Assembly: GCA_038087015.1 (NCBI GenBank)
Contig: JASBNA010000008.1
Span: 434,001 to 498,000 of the forward strand
Source: Cerrena zonata
Lineage: Eukaryota > Basidiomycota > Agaricomycetes > Polyporales > Cerrenaceae
Direction of reading: 5' to 3'
Length of the DNA stretch: 64,000 bases
Below, one piece after another: positions 47,807 through 60,800 of the stretch. The position numbers were made by a program, and so were the translations under genes. The notes below the pieces were generated by a model. It searched no databases. It saw nothing but the letters and a program-made list of their open reading frames with translations, and had not been told where the DNA came from. Numbering within the stretch: the first letter of the stretch is position 1; each line of letters opens with the position of its first letter.

Positions 47807-48930
47807 ATGCCTCCCCCTGTGGCTTCTCGGGTGAGTGTTATACAATGTCATATATGCACATCTCTGAGCTTTTTTTACTCAGACAACCATCAAACGTATC
47901 CATCGTGAAATGGCCGACCTCAAGAAAGAAGACCTCGGCGCCATCAAACTAGCACCTATCTCTGACAACTTGTTCAATTGGAAGGCAACCATGCCTGGTC
48001 CTGAGGGGAGTGTTTATGAAGGAGGAGTGTTCGAGGTTGACATCACCCTCCCACCAGACTATCCGTAAGTCTTCATCGTCTTGGGTGCCCGTTACCTCGC
48101 TTATTTACGCGCGTGGTGCATCCGGGTAGGTTTTCCGCGCCTAGAATGTCCTTCTGTACACGGTGAGTAGAGTTTCGGATTCAATATTTGCTGAGTGTGT
48201 TATCTCATGACATGGCGGCCTAGAATATACCACATGAATATTTCTGACAAAGGGGGGATCTGTATCGATATTCTCAAACACAATTGGTCTCCTGCCTTGT
48301 CCCTATTCAAAGTCATTCTATCGCTATCCTCCCTTCTAACAGACCCTAATCCAAGTAAGCCTCACAACTTCTTGCTTATTTGTTTTATTCTGACGAAATT
48401 TTGACAGAGGATCCTCTCGGTAAAATTACATTAATATGTAGGTATGAATGATTAACTCATAGCCATTACCAGTACCCTCCATAGCCACCGAATATGTCCG
48501 AAACCGTGCCCAACACGACCGCACAGCCCGACAATGGACCCAACAATACGCTCAACCCCGACCCCCTCCTCCGCCGCCGCCGCCGCCACCAATAGCGATA
48601 TCCACACCACCTCCAGTCTCAGCCTCCTACCCCAGCTCACGAGCAAGAGGCAAAACAAGAGCTACATCTATACCATGTCCGCCGCATTCGTCAGCAGCAG
48701 GTGGAAGAGCGTCCTCGTCTAGGACGGGTGCAATTGTAATTGATGATTCCGATGATGAAGCGTCTATGGCGAGGAGGTCACAGGCGAGGAAACGGAAGAG
48801 AGAAATAGAGGGAGGGACTATTGATTTGAGTGAACAAGAGTCGTCGTCCGAGAGACGGAGGAAACGGGTGACAGGTACTCGTGAGGGCACTACGCTTAGC
48901 CAGGGGGAGGTCATCGTGATTGATGATTAA
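47807..48930 (+). CDS. Ubiquitin-conjugating enzyme E2 with SIM-bearing tail
   Basis: Six exons: 47,807-47,830, 47,883-48,064, 48,130-48,162, 48,224-48,354, 48,408-48,419 (12 nt) and 48,473-48,930, giving 279 aa. Residues 1-155 are a UBC fold: [44 protein letters not shown], then GGICIDIL with the presumed catalytic Cys93, WSPALSL and LLTDPNPKDPLVPSIA. The usual HPN triad before the active site reads HMN (83-85). The tail has ten prolines (158-167), then basic and acidic stretches with three SUMO-interaction-like motifs: [10 protein letters not shown] (214-223), TIDLSEQE (about 243-250) and EVIVIDD (273-279). E2s pass ubiquitin from E1 to substrates with E3s; binding to SUMO is inferred from the motifs. 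Confidence 0.9.
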
Positions 48931-49753
48931 CTGGGAGTCTTCTATTTGTTGTTTTCGTCATGGCTCCTATGCACATATTCAAATTCATTTGCTTAATGGA
49001 TCAATTCTACAGCGGATATATCTGACTGAATGCCTCACCATAGGATTTAGGACGAGCTATAAACATCAATCGTGGTAGAAATCCCTCAGGCACACTCTAT
49101 CGCTTTTGAGTGAGAGATCATAGACATTGTCAAGCTCCTGAACATATTCCTACAACGGATCTTCTTCAAATTTCAAGTGTCCTAAGTTGTTACTCACATG
49201 TCACATTACGATTTGCATCAGAACACCGTGTTGAACAATTTTGTAACGATGTTAATGCGAGGTTAATAGTCTCTTACTCCCCTCATGATATTAACAGCAC
49301 ACCGTGATGGAGCCCCTATATGTGAGATGCGTAGAGGACGGACCCAAAACTTGAATGGTGCTATGAAGTCGTCTTTACATTTAAAAGTCGTAGGAAAGGT
49401 AGCTAAGGGTCATAGAATAAATGAATGGGTCGTAAGTCTATCTCAAGCTCCGTTTGTCCACTTCTCACTCCATTGATTCCCTGCGGGAATATTCACACTA
49501 TTCCTGTAGCTATCTTGCTTGTTGGGAAAACAAACACTAATTATTCATGCATCATGTCCCAAGCGAGAGCTTCAAGCTCCGTCATTACAGGACCTGCCAT
49601 AAACGCGAGCTTTTGATGGCACATTGAGCGCCCACAAATTATTTCGATCATAACTTCAGTACTAGAGTCTTCAGAGCACCACAATATTTACACCGACTCC
49701 GAGTCCGGTTCCCCCATACATTTTCCTCTCTTTTTCTTTCGAAAACAAAAGCA
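48931..49753. other. Intergenic between E2 and UTP22
   Basis: This 823-bp stretch has short frames only (62-65 codons). It should hold the E2 3' end and the UTP22 promoter. Nothing else can be supported. Confidence 0.5.
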
Positions 49754-52700
49754 ATGGGTCTTGGACACAAACGCAAACGCAATGCAATATCTGAAGTAGC
49801 GAGTCATATATCTTCTTTTCGTCAGTTCTCTCTAACTCAAGGTGTTGACATAGACCTCCAAAGGTACAAAGTCTATGAAGAGCCATGATAATGAGGACCA
49901 GGATATGCTGTCTGGAAACGACTCCAACTCTGAGTTGGAAGACCAGGATATGGAAGCCCCAAGTAGTGGTGCAGAAGACGAAGACAATGCTTGGGGTGGT
50001 ATAGCCGAGCAGCCACCATCTCAAGCAAACGGACATTCGGGGGATTCACATAACGTCAAAGTCCCCCCTACAGCGCAGGAGCTTAAAAGTATTCGAGACG
50101 CGACAGACTTGTATAGGTCGAGCTCATTCAAACTCCAAGTACGCTATATTTACTTTGAATAACATGTTCAAGATGCTAATAATGGTGAGGATATAGATCG
50201 ACGCACTTCTCCCTAATGTTCGTCCCAAATACACTCGCTCAACTCCTCTCGACAAATTCCTCCACTCTCTTCACGCTTTCCTCAACACTCTCAAATCAAT
50301 ACCCGCTCAGCACCCACTCGAAGCGTCGAAAGAATTATTATCAAAAGGGAAAGGCGTCGCCATCCCATACCCTCTTCCACTCCCTACCGAAGATACGAAT
50401 TGGAAAGTATCATTCGAGAAACCGAGCGAGATTCTGTTAGCGGGGAGTTGGCCGACAAAGTTGAGTGTGAAGTCAAAGGATGGGGAGAGGTTTGGTGTTG
50501 ATGTGGGGGTTGTTATGCCTGAGGTGAGTCTCGAACTTCTTTCGGAAAATCAAACTGTATCGTGAACTGCCATTTGTAGGATTTGTTTCAAGAAAAGGAT
50601 TATTTGAATGGTCGTGTCCTCCATAAACGAGCATATTACCTTGCTGTGATCGCTTCTGCTATCAAGGGGAAGAAAAGCGGGTTGAACGTTGATGTCCTGT
50701 ACGGGACTGCTCATGGGGATCCTCGATTGACATGTCTCGTTCTCCGCCCCAAAGCAGGTGAGTTCTACTACTTCTCACTATTCCCGTTAGCTCAATATAA
50801 CGCAAAACAGACGGATCCCAAACAGACTTTACGAAACTCAACACCGAAGTTCGTATAGTCCCAATCCTGCCGTCATCCTCCCCAATCCCTCTAACCCGTC
50901 TCTCCCCACGACGCTCGAACATCCGTACCTCCTCAGACCCCGCCAACGCGTCCGACCTCCCAACACCAATTTACAACAACTCCATTCTCCTCAATGTCAC
51001 CGCCAAAAAGCATATCTTGCGCCTACACGCGCTCAAAGAACGCGTGCAAGCGTTCAGCGATGCTCTTGCTTTGCTCAGGGTTTGGGCGAACCAAAGAGGG
51101 TATGGAACTGGTACAAGGATGTGTGTGAGAGGGTTTGAGGTTGCTGGGATGATCTGGGCGACGATTTTGGATTTGTTGATTAGTGGGGAGGAACCTACTA
51201 AGGGTGCGTTCGGAAAGGGATCAGGGACGAGGAAACCTCTTGGGAAGGGGTTGAGTTCATATCAGCTCTTTAGGGCAGCTTTGGATTTCTTGGGTACGTA
51301 CGGTGGTTATTACATCCTAAGCTTTGTTTGCTGACATTTCGTTTTTATCAGCCAGACATGATTGGACTCAGTCTCGTCTTTTTGTCAAGAGTGAGAATGG
51401 ACATCGAGTATGTCACGTTTTATCTGAATATTTGGATACCTCTTACATAATGGATACTGACTGTCGTTGGAGTTAGTTTTCCCCTGAAGAGTTTGATTCA
51501 CATGTAGCCGTATTGGTTGATGCTACCTCCTCTATCAATGTTCTTGCTCAGGTCCCATCGGGTTCACTAGCCATGGTAAATATTTATCACATCTCCCTGT
51601 TCTCGGTGATATTGACGTGATGACTTTAGCTGAAATACGATGCCGCTTTAACACTAGAAACTCTGAACGCGAACTCAATGTCTCAAGATCCCTTCTCAGA
51701 AGTGTTCATGAAAGATCATCGTGCTCTCCAGACACGGTTTGACGTGGTCATGAGGTATAGTCCAACGTCTAGTATGTCTGTCTATTCATATTTATTGACA
51801 TTCCAACAGAGTGGATCTCTCCTCCGCTGAACTCCGCGGACCATCCCTCCACACCACTCTCGACCACGGCTCTCCTACAACGCCCTTCTCAACACTCTCC
51901 AATCCTCTCTCCAGACTGCTCTCGGCAACAGAGCCAAGGCCGTTGCTATCCTCCACCCTTCTAACCAAGCATGGTCGCTCTCCCAAGCGCACCCACCAAA
52001 TCAGCCTATCGTCTACGTCGGACTCGTTCTTGACACCGAAAACGCTTTCCGGCTAGTCGACCATGGCCCCTCTGCTGAAGAGGCCGAAACCGCTGTGGCG
52101 AAACGATTCCGAGATTTCTGGGGCGATAAATCCGAACTGAGGAGGTTCAAAGACGGAAGCATCATGGAGAGTGTTGTCTGGGAGGTGAAGACTACTGACG
52201 AGAGGGCTCATATACCATTCTTCATCTCTAGGTATATCCTCCGACGTCATTGCGGGATCCCCGAGACAGACATCGAGCATTGGCAAACACCCGTTCGACT
52301 CGCTGCTCCGACTACCTGACTCGATTGCTGAAATGTGGCGATCAACGAAGTTGGAGGTAGGGTTCAAAAGCGCCATGTCGGCGTTTGATCAATTGGTCAA
52401 GTCTATCAAGGCTTTGGACGAACAGTTACCTCTAGCTGTTCTCAATGTTAGCCCTGTATCGGAATCTTTGCGGTACACCAATGTATTCAACCCAACCCCG
52501 CTTCCTCAATCTGCTGCCGCGGTTCTCCCTAGCTGTGCTCAGTACCTCGCACCTATGGAGATCGTGATCGAGTTCGAGAAATCCGGAAGATGGCCAGATG
52601 ACTTGCTAGCTATTCAGAAGATTAAGCTCGCTTTCTTCGAACGACTGGCTACTGCTCTCATGAGCGCCAACCCGGGCCTGAAAGCTACTGTCATTGTTGG

Positions 52701-54098
52701 TGACTTTGTTCTTGTCTCTGACATTCAGGATTCTGCGAAATTGGAAATTATCACCTCCCAAGGATGGGCTTTTGTCGCTCGAATTTGGCACGAACGTGAA
52801 GCTTTCTTGCTCGATAACACTATTGACGATAAACCTCACATTCCCAAACATATCAAAAAGAACCTTCCTGGTGGCGCCGATCCTAAAGAACGTCATGCTG
52901 CTATTGTGGCGAAGGAAATCTACACTCGAAGATTCATTCATGCACCTAGACATCATCGTGCGATAGGTGCTCTATGCCATCGATTCACTGCGTATGCGGG
53001 CACTGTCCGACTTGTGAAACGCTGGCTGGCTTCTCATTGGCTTTTGGGAGAGCACATAAGCGTGGAAGTTGTGGAGTTACTTTGCGCGAGTATCTTTTTG
53101 GTTGGTAGTCAAACCCAGGCCGCTGGACAGAAACAACCTGCTCGCGTTCCAGGAACCAAGGAACGAGGGTTCGCTAGTGTTGTTGAGATGTTGAAGGGTT
53201 GGGAATGGGAGAATGGTCTGTTCGTACCTTTATATGGTGACGAGCAAGCGGAGGGAGAATCCTCGTCGTCTGCTATCCCTTCTACTAATGGAAGGGCTGG
53301 TGTGTGGAAGGTGTCTACCGAATTCGATCGGGAAGGTCATATGTGGACCGCTCATGGACCTGATGCTGTCGTTGCCCGTCGTATTAGAGCCGTCGCCAAC
53401 GCCACTTGGCAAGCATCTCAGAAGATCGAATCTGAAAGTTATGATGTTTCAGTAAGTGGCTGAATCTGTCACATTCGCACTCCATGTTCTTACTTCTTGT
53501 TTCTTCAGACCCTCTTCGCTCACCCTACCAACGACTATGACTTTATCATCGAACTAGAACCCTCCGTTCTGCCGAGATATTGTCAAAACGTGAAGGCAGA
53601 TCCCACTGTTTGGTCGAGAAAAGGGAAATACGCCAACTTGTCGAATCACTCCTCGTCGACATCACCTGTGCGGCCCGGCTTTGACCCGGCACAATTTTTG
53701 TTTAATGATCTTGCAGTGAGTAACTGTGACTCCTGTCTAGATAAAATCAATTTACCTAACTAACTAATCCCGTCAGTCAAATTACAAGGATACTTTCAAA
53801 ATCTTCCATGATTCCTATGGCGGAGACCGTTTTGGTGCCGTATGGGACCCCACATTGAAAGAGCCCCGGCCATTCAGAGTACTTGGTGGATTCTCAAGTA
53901 TTCCTAAACGAAAGGTCCGTCTATCATAGTTACTCACAGGTTTTGCTTAGACTTCCCATGCTCATTCCTACCATTCAGGATGATGAGTCATCGAAGGAAA
54001 AGGACAAAGGTTTGGTTGTCCTCAACCAAGAGGGCGTGTTGGCAGAGATTGAGAGAATTTCTACAGGGCTCATAAAAGGTATCACTACCCACGTCTGA
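49754..54098 (+). CDS. UTP22: Utp22/Nrap rRNA-processing protein, two frame breaks
   Basis: Twelve exons: 49,754-49,795, 49,854-50,138, 50,197-50,523, 50,580-50,757, 50,811-51,293, 51,352-51,407, 51,477-51,575, 51,630-51,754, 51,810-53,451, 53,509-53,715, 53,777-53,914 and 53,979-54,098; about 1,233 aa, like yeast Utp22 (1,237). The start gives MGLGHKRKRN. Nrap motifs include VLYGTAHGDPRLTCLVLRP, LLRVWANQRGYGTG, FRDFWGDKSELRRFKDGS and GAVWDPTLKEPRPFRV. The protein works with Rrp7 and casein kinase 2 in the small-subunit processome in the nucleolus. The large exon is not in one frame: homology jumps near 51,871-51,880 (one base missing) and back near 52,288-52,295 (one base extra in CCC). The two breaks cancel out, so the downstream exons stay in frame. 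Confidence 0.9.
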
Positions 54099-54361
54099 GT
54101 ATATTTATCAATCTACACGCAAATAGACTGCATCGAGACTTTTCCGAGACTGTTACTCAAGCTGTGGAGGCGTGGGAACTATCGAGTCAGTTACCGCTGT
54201 ACATAAAGTGTCGGTGTAGAGGCTCTCCGCTTTTCATATCACATCCTCACAACTCAAAGCGATTTCAAAACAGCAATGATCCCTCGAATATCTTACTAAA
54301 CACATCTTTGGATTATCTGTTCATATCTTTGCTTTACTTTATTGAATAATACCTATACCAC
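54099..54361. other. Short intergenic gap
   Basis: 263 bp between UTP22 and the next gene on the same strand. No motif is identified. Confidence 0.4.
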
Positions 54362-55821
54362 ATGTTCGGAGAGTACGACGAACCCGAGAACGTTCGTGTT
54401 CCAAGTCCTTGGGACCCCTTCCTACCGTCACCGCCTACAGAATCATCGTCACTACAGTCTAGGCGAACAGGAATTCCTAAACTTGCTCCAGAAGTCGAGG
54501 AGGTACGCTACATGCATCCGTGTAACCATGTGCCACTAACCCGCTCTTCTGTGCTTAACAGGGAAATGTAGAGTACAAACTCAAACTTACCCAAATCTCC
54601 CCCGCTCGTTTTGCACGACTGGTCACACAACTCAAGTGGCGTCTCCTTGAAGGGGGTGGTCAAGCGTACTATGAGCTTGGAGTCGCCGATTCAGGTGCAT
54701 TGATCGGTCTGACCCGAGCCGACCTCGAAGAGTCGCTGGGAACCCTCGAGGAGATGGCAGGCGAAATTGGAGCTTCGGTCATTGTCGTCAAAGAGATTGA
54801 AGTACCCCCTGTAATGGTTGCGTTGGCCGACAAGCTCAGTGGGTACCTCGATCCCGAAACAGGAGAATGGGCAGACAAGATGATCAACAAACGTCCAAGA
54901 GCTCCTCGTTCGGACTGGTCTGACACTCCTGCGGATACGGAAGACGACTTTTCCGACGACGAAAGTACCCCCGAGCTGATCACTCCTGCCATGTCGTCTG
55001 TTGCTTCTCCATATCCAGCTTTCACCCCGTCCGTCGCCCATAGCGTATTTTCCAACTCCGAGAGACCAGCCACTCAGCCTTCCCCTGCCATATTTACCCT
55101 TGACGACGACCTTGCATTGTTTTCGATGGAACCCGAGCCTGATTATAGCGACACAGAGACCAAAGCTCCCGCTGACCCGGAAATTCCAGATCTAGACGTT
55201 GACATGTGGGTTGACCTCGAGATTTCTTCTGTCTTCAAACCTCGCGGTGGTCGCAGGCGTGGTCACTCTATGAACGCAGCTGTAGCTCATTTCGGAAAGC
55301 GCGCTCACAAGTCGAAACAGAAGACTCATCACCCCTGGCACGGGACGTCTCATACGTCCGCCAAGGATGATCCTGAGACGAAAGAGCTCAGAGCGCAGAA
55401 CCGTAGAATTGCCAGGGACAAACGTCGTGAGGAGAGGAGAAGGGCATTGCAAGTCCCCGCCCAGGTTTCAACTTCAGCATCCGCAGTTTCGTCTGTTCCA
55501 GTGGACGTTTCTGTTCAATTCACAGATAAGGAAGCTGACAGTTTAGTTTCGGGACTCACGGCACTCCAGATAACTGCGGAAGAAACTGGCACTGGTGTTT
55601 CACAGCTGGTAGCACAAGGGGTCACCGATACCTCAATCGCCGAGGAAGACATTCATGGGGAAATGGGGCCAGTAGCTCATGCTATCGAAGGCAAGCTATC
55701 GGGGTCTGGCAATTTGGAACCGCGGCTGATCGTGGAAGCCATGGTCGTCCGGAAACTCTCTGTTGATGAAGGGCTCTTCCAAGTCGATTTTGCAAATTTG
55801 GACAGCTTCATGGTGTCCTGA
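54362..55821 (+). CDS. GTPBP1/2 N-terminal-like protein without GTPase domain
   Basis: Two exons, 54,362-54,502 and 54,562-55,821 (466 aa). Residues about 48-130 resemble the N-terminal region of GTPBP1/GTPBP2, translational GTPases linked to ribosome rescue and mRNA decay. The matching segments are GNVEYKLKLTQISPARFARL, TQLKWRLLEGGGQAYYELGV and IGLTRADLEESLGTLEEMAG. After that there is no P-loop, DxxG or NKxD motif. Instead come a Ser/Asp-rich disordered part, a basic helix (RRIARDKRREERRRA near 345-360) and a short conserved-looking end (RLIVEAMVVRKLSVDEG). It could compete with or assist a full GTPBP; that is inference. Confidence 0.7.
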
Positions 55822-57830
55822 CGTGATAGAAGGACCATAGGACGAGTCACCTTTTCATTGATATCTTCAATTTGTTGGACTGGTTGTACCATACGTGGCT
55901 GACATAGCCTTGTGTTGTGTCGATCGCATCTCTTGATCCGTTTTGTATCATATTGTAATTATATTTCATATCCGCCTTTCCTATTCTAAACAATTTCTCT
56001 GCTTGATATGCTTGTAGTATTTTCAGTCATCCTTGTTCTTCACTGGCGCTGACCACCTTAGACCCTCCATCTGTCAAGTTCGTATTCACCGAGCCGGAGT
56101 TCGGGTGCTATCCTAAAGACCGTTCAGTATAGTAAGTAATTCATTATTCTCTATCCGCAGCACATCGACGCAGAAATAACCTTTCATGAACCGTCCCGGC
56201 ATAACCTTGCTATTCATTTGCAGGGTCTTTCCTCGGTGATGACACAACAATGACGTCGTGACTGCCACAATTTTGCCTCATAAGTTTCTGTATTCACTGA
56301 CGTCGACAGCATCTAGGTGATATGTTGCTATTTTATTTGCAACATTCAACTTTCCTTGTCCCCCACATGGTCTCTTGTTCAACGACATGCAGGTGACCCT
56401 CTGAACTTGGTAGAATCAAGTTCTTGGTGCTTCTAGCATGGTATTCGCTTTCCAGCGCCTTCCGCGAACCTACGACTTGAAAGGCAAGTAATCCGTATTC
56501 TAGTATCGCCGACCTCGGTGTCAAGTGCCAGCTCGGACCAGATGCTTCGATGATAGCGGTGCATAGAGTATTTGTTTTTGGGTGCCTGGCTGTCACGGGG
56601 ATAACAAAATGAGAGCTCCACTCGTCTCGAATGGACTTAGATGGTCCGTAGCCCCCAATGGGCTCGAAAGTTTCTTGTTTTTCTCTTGGCTCGAGGTCAG
56701 TGAACGTGAGGTCACCGACTCGGATTCGATGCTTGGAAATGGGAATCCGATCTCGGTGATCGTGATCATTTCACTTTACGATCATCTGAAACAGGCAACT
56801 TTCCAAGTCCAACTCGTTTTCGTAACCTCCAGTCCACTAGAACAGTGCCTGGCTTTACGAGAGGAGAAGAGTACTAAAAACGTTAAGTTGCTGTAGTCTT
56901 TAAACAACTCACGATAACCGAAACTTGGACACGGTCCTTATCTCTCTCCAATGACCATCCCAAAAGTCTACAAGAAGGCCCTGGGGATGCCGGCGTACTT
57001 CCGGCAAGACCTGCCGGACCGCAGAGATGTGGTGTGGTCCCGTTTCCTATGAAGAGTAACCACTTCAAACCACGTTTACGCAATACAATTCATACTATCG
57101 ATGCGTGAGAGCTGCAATATGCTTGAGACTCTGCAATTTACTCACATTTGTCCCGTTTGCTAGGCTACGATTTTCAGCCATTGATAGTGGTGGGTGACAC
57201 TGGGTGTCAAATGTCGAGATGCTTGCCAGGTCGTCTGATCATATACATCAAGACGCTGATCGTGGTTACCCATGAACAGCTTCCCCTGGAATCGTCCTTT
57301 GAACCGTAGCTCCCAAGTCCGTGATTTTGATTCAGTGGTGCCGAGGTGCTCGCGGCCCTGGCGTTTCCGACTCTTGGGAAAGCACACGACTCCGCACAAT
57401 GTCCTTTATCCTACTGTCGGCGATCCCGTTTGCAACCTGCATTGGTTCTCACACGTGCATCCTGGATTATTTCCTCCACCTCCCCCCCTCTCTTTATGCC
57501 TGCCGCTGCGGCTTCCTGTCATCTTAGATAGCTGTTTCTCCTCTGACACGACTCCATCCCTCTCCTGGCTTACTACATCTACAATTCTGCTACTGACTAC
57601 GTTACTGATCTGAATACCACCTTACTTGAAACTTGCAAAATCTTTATATTTCAAATTTAGGCTCTAGGCGCGACAATCTCTGCCGGTCCTATCTATACAA
57701 ACAAGAAACATTGCACCATACGCCATTTTTGATCGAGAATCATCTCAGCACAGGTAGCTCATCCTGCACCTCACTGCCCGGGCGGGACATTGCAATTGGT
57801 GGTAGCATATGCCGCGTGGTAGATGAGGAA
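55822..57830. other. 2-kb intergenic region
   Basis: Frames reach 87-113 codons (56,582-56,896 plus; 56,333-56,596 minus; 57,272-57,613 plus) but show no family motif and overlap each other. The part next to 57,830 should hold the transporter promoter. A decayed gene is possible; I cannot support one. Confidence 0.45.
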
Positions 57831-60800
57831 ATGGAATTATCTGCAAAGACAGAGGAGCCAATTGACTCGCCGAGGACTCTTGTACCACCATATGGCGACC
57901 CTGAAAAGATGGCCGGTACGTCTTATCTTATTTCTTATGGCTCTCGACTCTTCTCATGCCAGACATACAGAAGCAACACAAGACCCGTACGGAGTGGAGG
58001 ATGTCATTACACCTCCCCCGTCCATACGGCATGCCGCTTCTATACCAGACTTTTTCGATCCCAATTTCGACACTGAAGCGGACTTCCTCGGTGCGTATCT
58101 CTTCATACAGGACGCGAACTTTGAAAAATACTTACATCCCGACGTTCCTGGCTGTAGAAAATGATTCCCCCTACCCTGAAGTTCGTTCAGCGGTCGCCAA
58201 TTTCGATGACCCCGAGATGCCTGTAAACACATTGCGAGCATGGATTATTGGTATCATCTGGGCTATGGTGTTACCGGGGGTAAACCAATTTTTCTATCTA
58301 CGGTATCCTACCATCATGGTTAGCAACGTGAGTGGTTATTCCTCGATTCCATTACTTTCGTCAATTTACATTTTGATCGGCTCTAGACTGTCGCTCAGCT
58401 CCTCACATTCCCAATGGGCCGATTATGGGCACGTTTCATGCCCTCCATTCGAATATGGGGGTATTCACTTAATCCAGGACCGTTCACCATAAAAGAACAC
58501 GTACGTCTTCTGAGTCACATTGACTGAAACTTAAACTGTGGGATGTGAATCAATTCCATTAGGTACTATGCACTATAATGGCTGGCGTAGGGGCACAATC
58601 TGCTTACGCGGTAAGTGGTCGTTTATTCTGTCCATATGACTTCAGCAGCTGACTGATTGTACAAGACGGAGATTGTTGCCGTACAACGATTATGGTATAA
58701 CCAGAACTTCAACTTTGCGTGTGAGTGATGAGATGTACATTCTTGTTGGAAGCATTTGGTGACGATCCTGTTATTGCCAGACCAATGGATGCTTGTCATG
58801 TCAACCCAGATGATTGGATTCTCCATTGGTGGTCTGGCGCGTAAACTGGTAAGGAGCCAGTCATTTCCCATTTCCAATCTGCCGGATATAATTCTTTGCG
58901 AAGCTCGTAGCTCCTGCTTCGATGAGTAAGTCTGATCTCTGTCCCATCTTCAAACGTCACCTAACGATTCGGGCAGTCTGGCCAAACACGCTTGTCACCT
59001 GCGCCATGTTCAACACTCTTCATTCCCAAAACTATGCTGGCATTGGACAAAGGGACGGTATTAGTCGAGAACGGTTTTTCGCTTACGCTTTTCTCGCGGC
59101 GGCTTTTTGGTGTACGTCTCTCCATTCTTTCCTTCATCTCTGTCATCCCATGTCGTCTATCATCTTCTTCTTATCTTTACCGCCTTCGATATCCAACCTG
59201 GCAACGAACACTAAAATTGACACCTTACGGCAGATATCATACCAGGGTACCTGTTCCAGGCTCTCAGGTAAACTTTCTTTCCCAAACATCGAAACTCAGA
59301 ACGCCCCTGACTAACATCCTTATCACACTCCCTCGTCCAATTTTAGCATGTTCACTTGGGTATGATCTAACTCTGGGCAGATTGAACGACACATTATACA
59401 CTAATTTCTCCTAGGTGTGCTGGTTAGCACCGAATAATATCGTACGTATCCACTCTTTCTCATGGCCCCTGAATCTCTTTATCATTGCTCTACTACCACG
59501 ACAGTGATCTAACATTCGTTTTTTCGTATTTGCGGTTAGACCATCAACGCACTCTTTGGGCGAGTTCACCCGTTCATTACATTCAAATCGACCTGATCCT
59601 AGTATCGACTTTTCTGTTTTTTTTTCGATCCACCAGTTATCACAGTGGCATGGGCTTCTCTCTCTTGTCATTTGACTGGACGCAGATTGCGTTTATTGGC
59701 AGTCCGTGAGTGGTTCCTTCATCAGACCTTGGCAATGTTGTCTGACGTGACGGGTTTCTAGATTGGCTACACCTTGTGAGTCATTAATCACCGACTTCTC
59801 TGAACATCGGACTAAGACATGAATGCATTCAGGGTGGGCAGAAGCAAACGTAGTAGTCGGATATCTGTTCTTCTACTGTAAGCAAAACCTAAACCCTCTC
59901 TGATAACACCAAAAAATATCGTCTCCCTTCCAGGGTTCTTGACACCGATACTCTACGTACGCTCTCCCTCACTCCCTCGACTGAGCGCGCCACTCACGTC
60001 ATTATCCCTCTGCTCTTCACTCTTCACTAACACAGTTCACCAACACGTGGTATAGCCAATTCATGCCGTACGCCTCTTCTCTTCTCGTATCTCTCTTATC
60101 TCTCATTTTCTCCATTTGCCCCGATTTCCCTACTTCTTCCATTATAACATTTCAAATATTCTCCTCGCAATCAAATACCGAACGATCTCACTAACCCCAA
60201 ACTCTAATCGACACTAGAATATCAGGGTTAAACGCGTATGATCGTGAAGGTGAGCGTTCAAACCTTGACTGCGGGATGTATTGACTGACCTCATACCCTT
60301 CTTCGTGTTTCACCTTTTTACCTTTTACCTTTGTCGCTGCGTTTCAATTCACTCCCATAAAACGTGGCTTGGTCTTGGTTGCTCTCTACGAACGTGGCTC
60401 GCGGTTCTCAGGGAACATTTACGATACCTCAAGAGTCCTCTTTCCAGATGCGACGTTCAACGAAACAGCATACAAAGCTTATAGCCCTCTCTTCCTCCCG
60501 TGCGTCTCACCTAACACCCTCAAACAAACTGTATCAACTAACCAACCCTACTTCTCCACTACTATCCATCTATCAACGTACCAATCCACATCTACCAACT
60601 AACCATTCCCGCTTCCATGCCAAATCCCCAATTCAACCTAACCTAATCAGAATAAGCTTCGCAGTCTCATACGGAATCACCTTCGCAGCGATCACAGCGA
60701 CGATCGTCCACGCCATCATCTACTTCCGCAAACCGATCAGTATTCACTTACATAGGTCGTTAAAGGAACAACCAGACATTCATGCGCAATTGATGGCAAA

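Larger units (their letters stand above)
44980..47838 (+). repeat. Direct segmental duplication, copy B
   Basis: This is the partner of 30,209-33,037, in the same orientation. Here the membrane gene is truncated at its 5' side while the E2 gene is complete. The copies differ by dispersed substitutions, mostly at third codon positions in the Alba gene, and by several short indels in the intergenic part. Confidence 0.95.

Noticed and set aside
55001..55195. Extra frames inside the GTPBP-like gene
   Set aside because: Out of frame with the supported protein and made of low-complexity sequence.
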